64,000 bases of DNA from Arabidopsis thaliana (taxonomy: Eukaryota; Streptophyta; Magnoliopsida; Brassicales; Brassicaceae). The position numbers and the translations under genes are program-made. The notes under the pieces were generated by a model. It made no database searches and had not been told where the DNA came from. It was given only the letters and a program-made list of their open reading frames with translations. The DNA lies in the NCBI RefSeq assembly GCF_000001735.4, contig NC_003075.7, positions 1,861,001 through 1,925,000 on the forward strand, read 5' to 3'. Each line of letters opens with the position of its first letter. Position 1 is the first letter of the stretch. Positions 11,429 through 21,807 of this stretch are shown here, in pieces.

Positions 11429-12620
11429 AAGGGAAAAAAGCGGAAAAAAACCCCGGTTTATTTTTAATTTGGCCGTTTAATACCTGTACTTTTAAAATTG
11501 GAAGAAAAATACATAAGTTAATTTCGATTGTCTACAAAAATCTTAGTCTTTTAAATGTTGGATATTTCCTGCTCCCAAGTTAACGACTGTTAGTTTTGAT
11601 AACGGAACTACTAACTGTGGTTAAAACATAACTCATGTTATTTACGGATATATATACAAATCTCTTTTAATATGATTGCGATTATGTTGTCTTAGTCTAG
11701 TGGTTAGTTTTGGGTTGATTTTTTATCTAACTCACCCAAGTCTGAGTTCGAATCCCGCAATATACTTTTTGACGTTTTTTTTTCTTTTTTTTGTCTTAAT
11801 TTAATTGAAGAATGGAGCTGGTGGTGGTGAAGAGGACGACGGAGATGGCAGAGCAACGGGTTTTCTCAACCACCAGAATCTGAAAACTTTTTCTATGCAC
11901 AACCTCGACGAAAAACTTGTACCTAGATTTTGAGATTTGATTTGATATTTCTAAGGCTTTTACTTTCTTCTCTGTAGATACATGTTTAGGATTTGTATCC
12001 AAATTGAAATTTATTAAAATTGAAATTGGATTTGTTTTCCAATTCGAATTTGTTGCTTGTGTTGTGTTGTAGATCTAGATAATTTCTTCTTTTTCATATT
12101 GGAAAATGAAGTGTTGAGAGATGAAAGATAGATTTTGAAACTTTTGATTCTTCTGTTTACTGATTAAAAAGTTTGTTAACTACAAATTACGGTGAAAAAG
12201 GGAGATTAAGCAATTGTGAACAAAACAACATCAAAAGCTTTAAGAAAATTACAGCGAATAGAGAAAAGAGAGTTTGGTGAAGAAGAAGAAGAGAAAAGGA
12301 AAAAAAAACTTCTTTTGGTGGTGATAATAAATCAACCTACATCTAACCACCAGACTGAGACAACATAATCGCAATATTATTAAAAGAGCTTCATATATAA
12401 ATGCGTAAATACTATGAGTTATGTTTTAACCACAGTTAGTGGTTCAGTTACCAATACTAACATTCGTTAACTCAGAAGCAGGAAATATCCAATATTTAAA
12501 AGATTAGGGTTTTAGTAGACAATCGAAATTAACTTATGTATTTTTCTTCCAATTTTAAAAGTACATGTATTAAGCGGTCAAATTAAAAATAAATCATGAT
12601 ATTATTCTTTTATAATTTTT
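11429..12620. mobile_element. Palindromic (foldback) element of about 1.2 kb with tRNA-like boxes
   Basis: Two arms of nearly 300 bases form an imperfect inverted repeat: about 11429-11735 and about 12318-12620. Shared blocks include tttaattt, acttttaaaattggaag, gtatttttcttcc and gattatgttgtc, in opposite orientation. The central 580 bases are unique and purine-rich with no clear gene. I cannot identify a TSD. The left arm carries a tRNA-like A box and, just inside the loop, a B box; the right arm carries a mirrored A box. Its right end directly abuts a Copia-like coding fragment. It could be a MULE/MITE derivative or a SINE-containing palindrome. Confidence 0.7.
11693..11755 (+). promoter_or_regulatory. 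tRNA-like Pol III A and B boxes
   Basis: The A-box-like tagtctagtggttag is at 11693-11707 and the B-box-like gttcgaatcc at 11746-11755. The 38-base spacing is normal for tRNA genes and tRNA-derived SINEs. No full cloverleaf forms (the T-stem is poor), so this is not called a tRNA gene. Confidence 0.5.
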
Positions 12621-12623
12621 TCC

Positions 12624-13287
12624 ATGAATTTCTACAAAGATGGTAAGAAAGTGATATCTGGGAAATATCACGAAGGGCTTTACTATCTTGAAGGCACGGT
12701 TGTTAAGGCTGAAAAGAGTGTACCACATGCTGAAAATGGTGGAAAAAGTGTTGTCAAGGCTGTAGTTGGAGTGAGGAAGAAGAAGTCAAGGAAGGTGACT
12801 TTCAGCGTGAATTTAATTTAAGGACCTACTCCATATGGCTTTGGAATAAAGGAATCATCAGTTCAAGGAGGAGATGAATCCTCAACAGAAGAATCAGATT
12901 GTTTAGAGGAGGTTAAATCTGAGAAAAGTGAAGGACCTTCTCATAACCAGCCACTGTTGAGAGATCACAACAAGGAGTGGATGTTTTGTGATAGTAAAAT
13001 TAAGGATGAAAGGATTACGTTGCCAGAAAGTATCATTAAGAAAGGGGACTCGTTAAAGTTGAAATGAAAGAGTTGGAAAAAGCTTCAAGGATTCAGGGAA
13101 TGGAGGTTAACAGAGATAAAGCTAAGGGAGTTCTAGCTCTGTTACAAGAAAGTCAGGAAAAGGAAGCTAAGACTTTCAAAATGTATGAAGCTACAATAGT
13201 TGGTACCAACTACATCTCATTTCAGATTAATGAGCTTAACTACAGAAGGGAAGGAATCGGAAGAAACCTACCGTGGTATCAAAATTG
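12624..13287 (+). pseudogene. Degenerate Copia-type polyprotein fragment
   Basis: The frame opens with NFYKDGKKV...GLYYLEGTVV, which resembles the stretch between protease and integrase in plant Copia polyproteins. It then reads RKVTFS and GPTPYGFG, which recall later linker parts. Stops at 12819 and beyond and at least one frame change break it, and the integrase core and reverse transcriptase are absent. It starts right at the end of the palindromic element, whose insertion may have removed the upstream part. The assignment rests on a few short motifs. Confidence 0.45.
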
Positions 13288-14385
13288 AAATTTGTCAACT
13301 TTCAAAAATTTTGAATTCTCAGAAGATCTTAATCTCTTAGTGTGAAGAAGAGACAAGAGAGAGATTAGATTTACCTGAGATTTGCAGAGGAATCAATGGT
13401 CGAATTCGCCGGAAAAGAGGTGGAGCTCACCAATGGAGACTGAAATTGAATTTGAAGTGTCTCAAAATTTCAGAAGAGATACTCTCTAATCATCACAACA
13501 ACGAGAAAATGAGAGATTGGAGAGTACCATGAGTTGAGCGGTGATGGTGGCGGTCTGATTCGTCGGAGTTAAACGCAGCCGGAGTTAATTGATGGTGAAG
13601 ATGACTGTGATGTTGTGATGTGTCACGGACGAGAGGCCTGGATGAGAGACGAAGAGAAGTCTCTTGTTTCACCAGAACGAAGAGCAACCAACAAAAGGTG
13701 AAGGTTTGCAGTTGCGGATAGGTTATGGATTCCCATTACCTTTATAAAGAAGAAGAAGAAGCTGGTGTGAGACTAAGTGTCGAAGAATGAGACAAGGGAG
13801 AAAGACTCTTATTGTAAGAGAGGGTCTTAGCTACTATCTTAGTGTCGTTTTAGGCTTGTGGGTGTATTTAAGCACTGCTTCCGCATTATTAGGGTTTTTA
13901 TCTTATGAAGATCAATCAAACAAACTTTCTAAAATCTCTCTTATCTCTCTTCTTCTCGACCTTAAAGGTGCAATACTTCTCTCCCTCCATTTCTTTCTGT
14001 TCTTTTCATATCAGGGCTTATCAGTTGCTTTCGCCGGAGGTAGCCATCAAAGTAGTCGGAATCTGAGTTTGATTTTGTCATTGAAAGGCAAGCTCCATCT
14101 TCTCCATGTCGAGAACAAGAGAGCTCGGTGGGGAAAGGAGGAGACGATGGCTGACGGGGAAAAATTCGTATGTTCGCCGGAGGTCGTTGGAGTCTGGCAG
14201 TGGTGTTGGTTTCACGATATGAGAAAGAGATGACGTTGGTTGTCGGAGATGTCGATGTCGTCGAGGAAGTGTGTTGTTGTCAAAAGGTGGAGATTGTTAT
14301 TGGGTTTGACCAAAACACACAACATTGGGCTTTTATTGGGCCAGACGGAGTTAATATAAAGAAAAGAAGAACAAAAGTGGTCCAT

Positions 14386-14423
<38 letters not shown>

Positions 14424-15474
14424 GATGTAGGTGTGAGACAAGACACAAAGAGAGTTCTAGAGAGAAAGAGAAGAAACGAGAGTTTATTCTTCAAGAAGCT
14501 TTCTCCTTCTTTGTTCTTTGTGTTTGATCTTTGTTCTTCTTGAGATTGTACCTGAAACCAAAGACAACATCACAAGTCAAGTGGTGTTTGTAATCTCTTT
14601 GATATAGTGAAGCTTTGGGAGCAAGAGATCTCTCCTCAGACATAGCGGTTAAGCCGTGAACTTGGCTATCAATTTCTGTGTTTGTTTCTGTTACAAGCAA
14701 CCGTTCAGTTTCGTGTTCTCTACAGAGCCAACCGGCTAAGGCTAAGGTGATGACTCAAGGAGAAGCCAAATAGACTACGGTTAGAGAAAGTCGAGTGATG
14801 GTTCGAGTCAAACATTCTGAAGCTAAAGCTAAAGTGATGGTTCTAAGAATCAAAGTAAAGAAGGAGGTGTTCAAAGGTGGACACCAAGAAGAGGAGAAGA
14901 GAAGCTTACCTGAGAGAGAGGAAGCTGAAGAAGGTTGCAGCGACAACCGGAAGAGACGTGAGGGAGGCTCACCGAGAAGATGCGGAGAAGACATGGAGAC
15001 TGCTTGAGGGAAAGAGAAATCCCAAGAGCTCCAATGTCTGAAAACCAGAAACAATTGACAAGAGAGGTCAATTGAAGAAAAGAGAAGAAGGAGTAGTTGA
15101 ATCGAAGTGATGAAGAGTCAAAAGTGTTACCTTTGTGTGATAAGAAGAAAATCACCAAGAGGAAGACAAGAGACCGAGACTTAACACCAATTCACCTGCA
15201 AAAGAAGAAAGTAGAGGATGAGTTCGATTACGGAAAATCGAAGCAGAGGGACATGAAGAACTTCACGCACAAACACGTAGAGAAGAAGAATCTCGATGCG
15301 AGGATATTCAAAGTAAGAGGGAGATGAAGAAGGCAAGCTTACCAGTGAGCTGTGCCAAAGATCGTGAAAGGGATTCGCACAAGAGAAGAGGCGAATCACC
15401 AAGAGAAGAAGAAGCAATGAGATTGAATTCCCTAAAATCGAATTGGGGATTTAATCTAAGGATTCTTAGGGGAG
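13288..15474. other. Purine-rich, TE-like region without supported genes
   Basis: Alternating GA-rich and TC-rich low-complexity sequence with several ORFs of 60-150 codons that resemble nothing I know. From about 14450 to 15470 it resembles the leader or gag-linker of a retrotransposon, but no primer-binding site is visible. I treat it as the decayed interior of the Copia-like element. Confidence 0.4.
14393..14421. repeat. (AT)n microsatellite
   Basis: An uninterrupted run of at dinucleotides, about 14 units, flanked by cac and gtgg. Confidence 0.9.
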
Positions 15475-15725
15475 TGTTGGAATTGTGAATCCTAGATTAA
15501 ATCCTGCAATAAGGAAAGCTTTATGAGAAGAAGAGAAGAATAGAGAAGAAGCTTCAAGCGTAAAAGAAGAGCAAGGAACAAAGTCAACAAAAGAGATGTT
15601 GGGCTTTGTGTTTTGTTAAAATGGGCTGCAGATGAATTAGGCCCAAGTATGTTTAGTTAATTAGTGTTGTGTTATAGAATCAAAGATGTTATGTAGAGTG
15701 AATTAAGGAGTTGGGAGTTCCAACA
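15475..15725. repeat. Candidate solo or 3' LTR
   Basis: The block starts tgttggaa and ends ttccaaca, an 8-base terminal inverted repeat with TG...CA ends as in LTRs. A purine-rich aggggag precedes the start, as expected of a polypurine tract before a 3' LTR. It follows the Copia-like fragment on the same strand. I found no second copy in the window, so this is either the surviving LTR of a damaged element or a coincidence. Confidence 0.4.
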
Positions 15726-16843
15726 TAGTAGAGTAGCTGATGTAAGTCTTAAGACAATGATGTGGTCTAGGGTCTAAGCAAGTGGAGTAAAGCCACTATA
15801 TGTATGTGTGTCTTGTGTAAGATTATCCAAGTTTATTATCAATGTAGACATGCAAGTGTTTAAACGTGTTCTTGTATTTTCTGTTTTAACAAGAACAAAA
15901 ACAGAGATCGTGAGAAAAGCAGAGAACTTGTGGTGAAAATTAGAACAAATGCACAATCATCATAAGTTATAAAAGACTAAACAACTGCACGCAGATAAAG
16001 CAAAGAAGCCGTGTAATCTTTGTTTCCAATTATAAACGTCATGTTTCTCCTCTCTATAATGTTAGAAACATAAGAATCTCCTCCAGATCTTTCTCCTGAT
16101 TTCTCCATTCCCTTCTCAAGACCCTATCGAAAGCACAAACATGCCCAACAATAAGTAAAAAAAAACACACACAGAATCAATTAGTATCTGCAATTCACGC
16201 AACAAATTTGTATGCATCTTGATTCAATATATTATCATATTTATAAAAAAAAATAATATAAAACTCGTAAATTTTTAAAAATATCAAGTTTTTGTGTTAT
16301 TTATTTTCGTTTATAAATTTAATAAAATAGAAATTTACATTTTGATAAGTTTTATATTATTTGGTTACAAAATATTTAGAAAACTTTCCATATTTTCTTA
16401 TTTTGGTTTTTTCCATTTTACAAAAATAAAATTAAAAAAATAGAAAATATGAATAATTTCATAAATGTTAATTAATGAGATGACTTATAATGATTGGTTG
16501 TATAAAATCCTATGTAGACGTACTAAAAAAAAATAGTTTTGACTTTTTTATAATATAGATTAGTTGTTTTTGATTTATTTAATTTCTCCTAGATCCATTA
16601 AAAGAGATGCCCTTAGATCTTAGTCAAATAGTAACATCATGTATTTCAAATCTAAGGAAGGAAATTTATCTTATGGGTTGTCATATTGCTGTTAAATCAA
16701 AATCAAATATTTTTCTTACCTAAATAAATGGTCAAATTATCAAAAAAAGAAAACAATGAATTGTTTGACAAATTGCTAATAAATTAAATCATTTATTATG
16801 GTACATAATCTGTAAGTATTTATTTTTGAAAAACTTTTCAGCA
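15726..16843. other. AT-rich intergenic and PMEI upstream region
   Basis: No coding ORF. The distal half (16230-16800) is very A+T rich and leads into the PMEI promoter. Confidence 0.6.
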
Positions 16844-16850
16844 TATATAA
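16844..16850 (+). promoter_or_regulatory. TATA box of the PMEI gene
   Basis: The heptamer tatataa lies 44 bases upstream of the start codon. This predicts a very short leader, and no other ATG intervenes. Confidence 0.6.
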
Positions 16851-16887
16851 ATCTCACGTAAATTCCAAAACACACAAAACAAGAAAA

Positions 16888-17466
16888 ATGGTTGCTTACG
16901 TCGATAAAAACTTTTCATTGGCTTGTTTTTTGGTTTTACTTCTTTTTGTTGACTCATCGTATGCAAGGTTTAATACGTTGGTTACAAAAGATCAGATCCA
17001 CACCATATGCACCAAACAAGATATCAATTCTTCATATTGTTTTCAAGTTCTAAACGCAAATCCTGAAATTGCTAGATTAGATTTTCCTAGTCTCTTCAAA
17101 TTTGTGCTTAATTATCAGGCTCAAAATATTTCAGATAAGCTGAAGCAATTTAAATTATCAGGAGGCTACACGCCGGGTGTTGAATCTAAATATAACTTAT
17201 GTATAGAATTTTATGAAAATTCTTTCGACCGGCGTGATGAAGCCCTCAGATATTTGGCTGCCAAAGACTATGGCAGCGTAAACACTATGGTCGGTGGAAC
17301 GGCGATAAATATGTTCAACTGTGCTGATGATTTGTCAACAATGAAGCCAGTACCACAATTTTTTGTGACGGAAAGTAATTTGATTAAAGAATTGTCTAAG
17401 ATTCTCTTAGTGATTCTAGAATGTTTCATAAGTAAGAAAAAAGAATATTGTAATAGAGATCTATAA
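16888..17466 (+). CDS. Invertase/pectin methylesterase inhibitor-like protein
   Basis: Single-exon gene of 192 codons, the usual size for secreted plant invertase/PME inhibitors. Residues 1-26 form a signal peptide (basic start, long Leu/Phe/Val core, SSYA cleavage region). The mature part opens with the family signature: a Cys in IHTIC, nine residues, a second Cys in SSYCFQVL, then NANP. Two further family Cys residues are visible in NLCIEFY and FNCADD, the four Cys that form the two disulfides of the helical bundle. The domain normally binds PME or acid invertase in the apoplast. The target cannot be read from sequence, but it lies downstream of a PME on the same strand inside the same mobile element. 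A fifth and sixth Cys near the C-terminus (ECFIS, EYCNRDL) are unusual. I recall it as At4g03940, unverified. Confidence 0.8.
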   Translation: MVAYVDKNFSLACFLVLLLFVDSSYARFNTLVTKDQIHTICTKQDINSSYCFQVLNANPEIARLDFPSLFKFVLNYQAQNISDKLKQFKLSGGYTPGVESKYNLCIEFYENSFDRRDEALRYLAAKDYGSVNTMVGGTAINMFNCADDLSTMKPVPQFFVTESNLIKELSKILLVILECFISKKKEYCNRDL

Positions 17467-18517
17467 TAATAATAATATTAGTATGATTGTTGCCATTATC
17501 CTTTTTTAATATATAAAAAATAAGAAAAATAGAAAACATTTCTCCACTCCCTCTGCCTAAGAATCTCTCGTTTAAAGCTACATTCTTTTTTTTTTTTGTC
17601 ATCCAAGCTAAATTCTTCTCTAAATCGTTTTAATCAACTTGTTGACTCGTGAGTTGACTCGTGGGCTGTTTCTCTAATTGCTAATAGAATTTTTATACGA
17701 TGATGGAAGAAACTAGAGGAAACTGACAACAGATAAGAATCCATTTCTTCTACGCAGATTGGTGGTTGTTTGGTAGAATTTGTTCTCTATGTTATGCTAA
17801 GGTTATAAATTCTCATATTGTTTTTGCTTAGGATTTGGGATTAATAGTTGAAATAAATGATTGATCGCATCACTTTTGGATTTAGGACCGAGGCCTTACA
17901 TTCTATTGTATTCATACAGAGGTATGATATCAGAAATGGATTTTTGTTTCATTTGTGTGATGGACCTTAACATGATGGACCTTAAAATTGCTACATATAA
18001 CAAAAACACAATTTTATTTATATGATGATTTATATATCCATCATTCTGTGAACGGATTAGATTTTCTTTGCCTTGTAGATCAATTGTGTGTCCAGTATAG
18101 TATAGACAAGTTCAAACTTGCTTAGCTTTGCTTAACCAATCATTAATTCGTATTTTAATTTCAATCTCACTTATCAAAATCACTGATACTTAACTTAGCT
18201 CATGGACAGTCTCTACGGCCAACAAGACGTAAATACTAAAAAGACCCATATCTAGAGCTCTCTAATAGACACAATCAAAAATCATTTACGTAATCAAACA
18301 TAATCTCAATTTTTCTTATGTTGTCAACCTCTAATGACCCATATTTTTCCTCCTCTCTGCCCTCACCTCCTTCCTAACCCTATAAAACTTTCTCTTTGTT
18401 CCTTTGTCTCTTCCATTTTCCCAAGAAACAAATGGATCGTTATCTTTTCTTATCAAATCTTCAATCAAACCCACTTAGAGATCAATTGCTTACACCAAAT
18501 TCTCAAATTAAGAACCG
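17467..18517. other. Upstream region of the GPT-like pseudogene
   Basis: No ORF of note. Two TTGACT W-box-like cores lie 15 bases apart near 17640-17660. A tataaaa element at 18381-18387 sits about 135 bases before the pseudogene ATG, so the duplication probably included the promoter. Confidence 0.5.
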
Positions 18518-20040
18518 ATGATTTCCTCAATTAAACCGGTTTTACCTTCCTTAACTGCAATCGTCGGCGTAAGTCAATCAATTCAAGCAAAGCTTCAATT
18601 TTTGCATTACCCATTATCGGAAACTTCCAAAAGCCTAATCCTTTACCTCATAAACATCTTTTATCATTTCAGAATTTGTCGAATTTCGCTTTAGTGGCGG
18701 CGGCGGCGCAGGGGAGTGATGTTTTTAGGGTTGGAGCTTACGAGGCTGATCGGTCTCGTTCGATTGAAATTGTAGATTGGTATCAACGTTCTTGACAAAC
18801 AATCGGGACAGAAAGTTTAGATTGGGATCTATTTCGCAATTTGGTGGGCATTGAACGGTGTGTTCAATAACTACAACAAGAAGGTTTTGAATGCTTTTCC
18901 TTACTTGTGGCTAACTTTGACGCTTTCTCTTGCTTGTGGCTCTTTGATGATGCTTGTCTCTTGGGTCACTGGAGTCGCAGATGCTCTTTAAATCGATCTC
19001 TATTTCTGGAAAACTTTGTTCCCGTTAAAGGATCTAACTTTCATTACTGTTGTTTCTTCATAAATTGTCTTGCTTTAGGTGTGTTTGATTTTGAAAGGGA
19101 CACGTCTTTAGATTAAGTGTGTAAGTAGTATTGATGGAACTGTATGATGATGATTTTGATTGTTCAGGTGGCTTTGGCGCATACAATTGGACATGTTGAA
19201 GCGATAGTGAGTATGTCTAAAGTAGTAGTGTCCTTCACACACACATCATCAAAAGCAGTGAGGCAGCCTTTAGCGTCCTTGTCTCAAGCCTCTTCTTGGG
19301 CGAGTCATTCCCTCTACATGTTTACCTCTCCCTCTTACCCATTATTTGAGGATGTGCTCTTGCTGCTGTTATGGAGCTCAACTTCAATATGATAGGTACT
19401 TAACAACATCCTATTGATACCTTAAGAAGCTAATGCAATTCAATGAAATGTTTTGAGATGTTGATATACGGGTGTTTCTTGGGGGTTTTCAGGGTTTATG
19501 GGGGCAATGATATCGAATTTGGCGTTTGTGTTTCGTAACATATTCTCAAAGAAGGGAATGAAGGGGAAGTCAGTGAGTGTGATGAATTACTATGCTTGCT
19601 TATCTATGATGTCTCTTCTCATTGTTACTCCTTTCGCCAATTCTGTGGAAGGTCCCCAAATGTGGGCTGATGGTTGGCAAAACGATGTCTCTAAATCGGA
19701 CCAAACTTTGTCTAGTAAGTTTATATTGATGTTGTACAATACAAAAGAGACAAAAAAAATTCGAAGAAGTTGATTTAAAACCTTGTAAGGTATTTGATTC
19801 TAAATGTTTGAATTCAGGTGGGTAGTGGCACATAGTGTTTTCTACCATTTGTATAATCAAGTCTCATACATGTCCCTGAACTAGATTTCACCACTAACAT
19901 TTAGCGCTGGAAACACAATGAAGCGGATCTCAGTCCTCGTTGCCTCAATCATCATCTTCCAAACCCTCTTAAACATGTCAATGCCCTGGGTGCTGCCATC
20001 GCGATTCTTGGAACTTTCATTTATTCTCAGATAAAAAATA
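18518..20040 (+). pseudogene. Plastidic glucose-6-phosphate/phosphate translocator (GPT2-like) pseudogene
   Basis: Scattered exons match the GPT family of inner-envelope antiporters that exchange glucose-6-phosphate for phosphate. In order: an ATG with ISSIKP; YEADRSR before the membrane domain; remnants of the first helices around 18840-18990 in shifted frames; VALAHTIGHVEA and SMSKV (19170-19230); ELNFNMIG before an intron (19393-19493); FMGAMISNLAFVFRNIFSKKGMKGKS (cut here in two: FMGAMISNLAFV, FRNIFSKKGMKG) and EGPQMW (19494-19690); then NALGAAIAILGTF near 19980-20015. Stops and frameshifts fall between nearly all blocks. Introns are retained, so it arose by DNA duplication, not retroposition. 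The NMIG residues favour GPT2 over GPT1 as source. I recall a putative GPT-like locus here (At4g03950). Confidence 0.8.
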
Positions 20041-20579
20041 GAGTGAAGAAAAATCATATTCTGCTTGTTCTTTGTCTAGGAATGCTTGAACCTTTAGTGA
20101 TAACTCTATGAATTGGCCATTGTGGTATCGCATTTTGAATTCAATCTTGAACTTAAAGCTCTTCGATTCTTGAGCTGATGATGTTCTTTTGTTCGTTTTG
20201 AATCTTTGAGCATGCTAAGGAGTGAGGAAGTTGGAGGGGCTGTTTTCACATAAGAGTTTGATGCACGAAGATGTTGAGAGCAGAGGATAAAAGATGATTC
20301 CTATGAAGATCTCAAGAGGGCTATGTAATCATTGGATATGAGCAAATGGAGTTGGAAGATCAATCACCTTAAAATCTTTGCCTACTTCTACATGATTGTA
20401 TAATATATACTTTACCTTCTTCCAGTAAGACCTAAAGTTCAACTAGTTGACTAATCTAATAAAGTTGATGATACAAGACCTACTAATATATCATATTTTC
20501 CTTTTCTTGGAATGTTTATTATAAGCTTCCTTATTCTTTTCACTTTTTGGAAGTTTGCTCGTTTTTGTTCTTTTTAAAA

Positions 20580-21165
20580 GGGTGGAAGATTTAAAAGAGA
20601 TTTTTAAAGTGTTTAAATGGGTTTTAAAAGATGTACAAGGGTTTTTAAAAGATTTTTAAAGAATTTACAACAAGACCTTTAAAAACTCTGGTAAATCTTT
20701 TTAAAACCTTTTAAAATCCCTTGTAAATATTTTAAAACCCTTTTAAAATTCTTTGTAAATCTTTTAAATCCCTTTTAAAATCCCTTGTAAATATTTTTAA
20801 ACCCTTTTAAAATCCCTTGTAAATCTTTTAAAACACTTTTAAACCCGTTAAAAATCTTTAAAAAACCTTTGTAAATCTTTTAAAACCCTTTAAAATCTCT
20901 TGTAAATCTTTTAAAATCCTTTTAAAACAATTTTAAACCCTTTAAAAAACTTTTAAAAACCTTTGCAAATCTTTTAAAACCCTTTCAAATCCCTTGTAAA
21001 TCTTTTAAAACCCTTTTAAAATCTCTTGTAAATCTTTTAAAAACGTTTTAAAATCCCTTGTAAATCTTTTAAAACCCTCTTAAAATCCTTTGTAAATCTT
21101 TTTAAACCTTTTAAAATTCTTTGTAAATCTTTTAAAACCTTTTTACAATCCCTTGTAAATCTATC
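20580..21165. repeat. Subterminal array of the aaatcccttgtaaatc motif, right
   Basis: Starts with a short run in the acaaggg sense (20580-20670), then flips and runs to 21165 in the cccttgtaaatc sense. Colinear in direct orientation with much of 6300-6890. Non-coding. Confidence 0.85.
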
Positions 21166-21239
21166 TCCTGCAAAAAAAAAATTAACAAAGATTTTAAAAG
21201 CATTTTTTTGGCTGAGGAAAAATTGTTACGAAAAAAGTT

Positions 21240-21465
21240 TTTGGCGGGAATTTTTTTTTTTTGCGGGAAAAAAGTTTGGCGGAAAATTTTTTTGTTGGAA
21301 AAATAAATTTGGCGGGAAAATTTTCAGTTTCCAATTACATGTTCTTATTATATGAGGGTAATTTGGTCATTCTGTTCAAAGGAATAAGTATTTTTAAAAA
21401 TGGCCAACATAAAAGGGTATTGTTGCAAAAGGGTAGAAAATAAAGGGTAGTTTTTCAAATCTCCC
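21240..21465 (-). repeat. Right terminal inverted-repeat region of the 15.6-kb MULE
   Basis: Read on the minus strand from 21465 it gives gggagatttgaaaaactaccc, then tacccttttgcaac and a third taccctttt, then gaccaaatt and repeated cccgccaaa/cccgcaaaa blocks. The same block order occurs at 5833-6029 and, for the first 60 bases, at 48825-48885. Confidence 0.65.
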
Positions 21466-21474
21466 TAATTAAAA
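21466..21474. repeat. 9-bp target-site duplication (taattaaaa), right end
   Basis: Exact copy of 5824-5832 directly outside the ctccc terminus. Confidence 0.65.
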
Positions 21475-21781
21475 AATCAGGATTATTATGATGAAATAGA
21501 TAGTTAAATAGTATAGCAAATAGAATATGTAAGATTAAAATTTTAATTTTTAGAAAATTACTAAATAAAATACAGAAAAAATGTGTTGATTACTATTTAA
21601 AATTTAAATATTATCAATAAGATATAGTTAAAGTCATTAAGTGTATAGCAAAATAAAAATTGTAAAATTAACGTTTGAATTAAAATAAATTTACTCAATT
21701 AAATATTTAAAAATTAGGGGTTATCATTTACTATTTAGAATTCAAATATCATTGATAAAAAATTCTAATTGTTTTTTAAAC

Positions 21782-21807
21782 CCGCCTATTTAGGCGGCCT
21801 AACCTAG
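21782..21807 (+). mobile_element. Helitron 3' terminus
   Basis: A perfect 6-bp stem hairpin ccgcctatttaggcgg (21782-21797) is followed six bases later by CTAG and then T (21804-21808), the canonical Helitron end (hairpin plus CTRR, insertion before T). The 5' TC end was not located, and the MULE terminus at 21465 may have cut it. Confidence 0.65.

Larger units (their letters stand above)
5833..21465. mobile_element. 15.6-kb non-autonomous MULE with cell-wall gene cargo
   Basis: The two ends are inverted relative to each other. Both show spaced y(g/a)ccctttt blocks, and the third, taccctttt, starts 46 bases from the left end and 45 from the right end. Further in, both ends have a gaccatttt/gaccaaatt block and cgcc...cgcaaaaaaa stretches, giving degenerate inverted ends of about 200 bp. 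Inside each end lies an array of the aaatcccttgtaaatc motif that flips strand part-way (left near 6280, right near 20672). A 9-bp TSD flanks the whole. No transposase is visible inside. The left end also matches the VANDAL-like element at 48825, the likely autonomous relative. The cargo is a PME fragment, an intact PME, a PMEI and a GPT-like pseudogene, with a palindromic element and a Copia remnant nested within. Alternative: two separate smaller elements whose outer ends happen to be inverted. Confidence 0.6.

Noticed and set aside
11693-11760. tRNA gene
   Set aside because: A and B boxes are good, but acceptor and T stems do not pair, so only Pol III-like boxes are annotated.
13787-14233. 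148-codon ORF with hydrophobic stretches
   Set aside because: No recognisable motif, low complexity, inside a TE-like region with many competing frames. I cannot support a gene.
14300-14760. A second LTR matching the block at 15475-15725
   Set aside because: A gggcttt/gggcc resemblance exists, but the TG...CA ends and overall sequence do not match.
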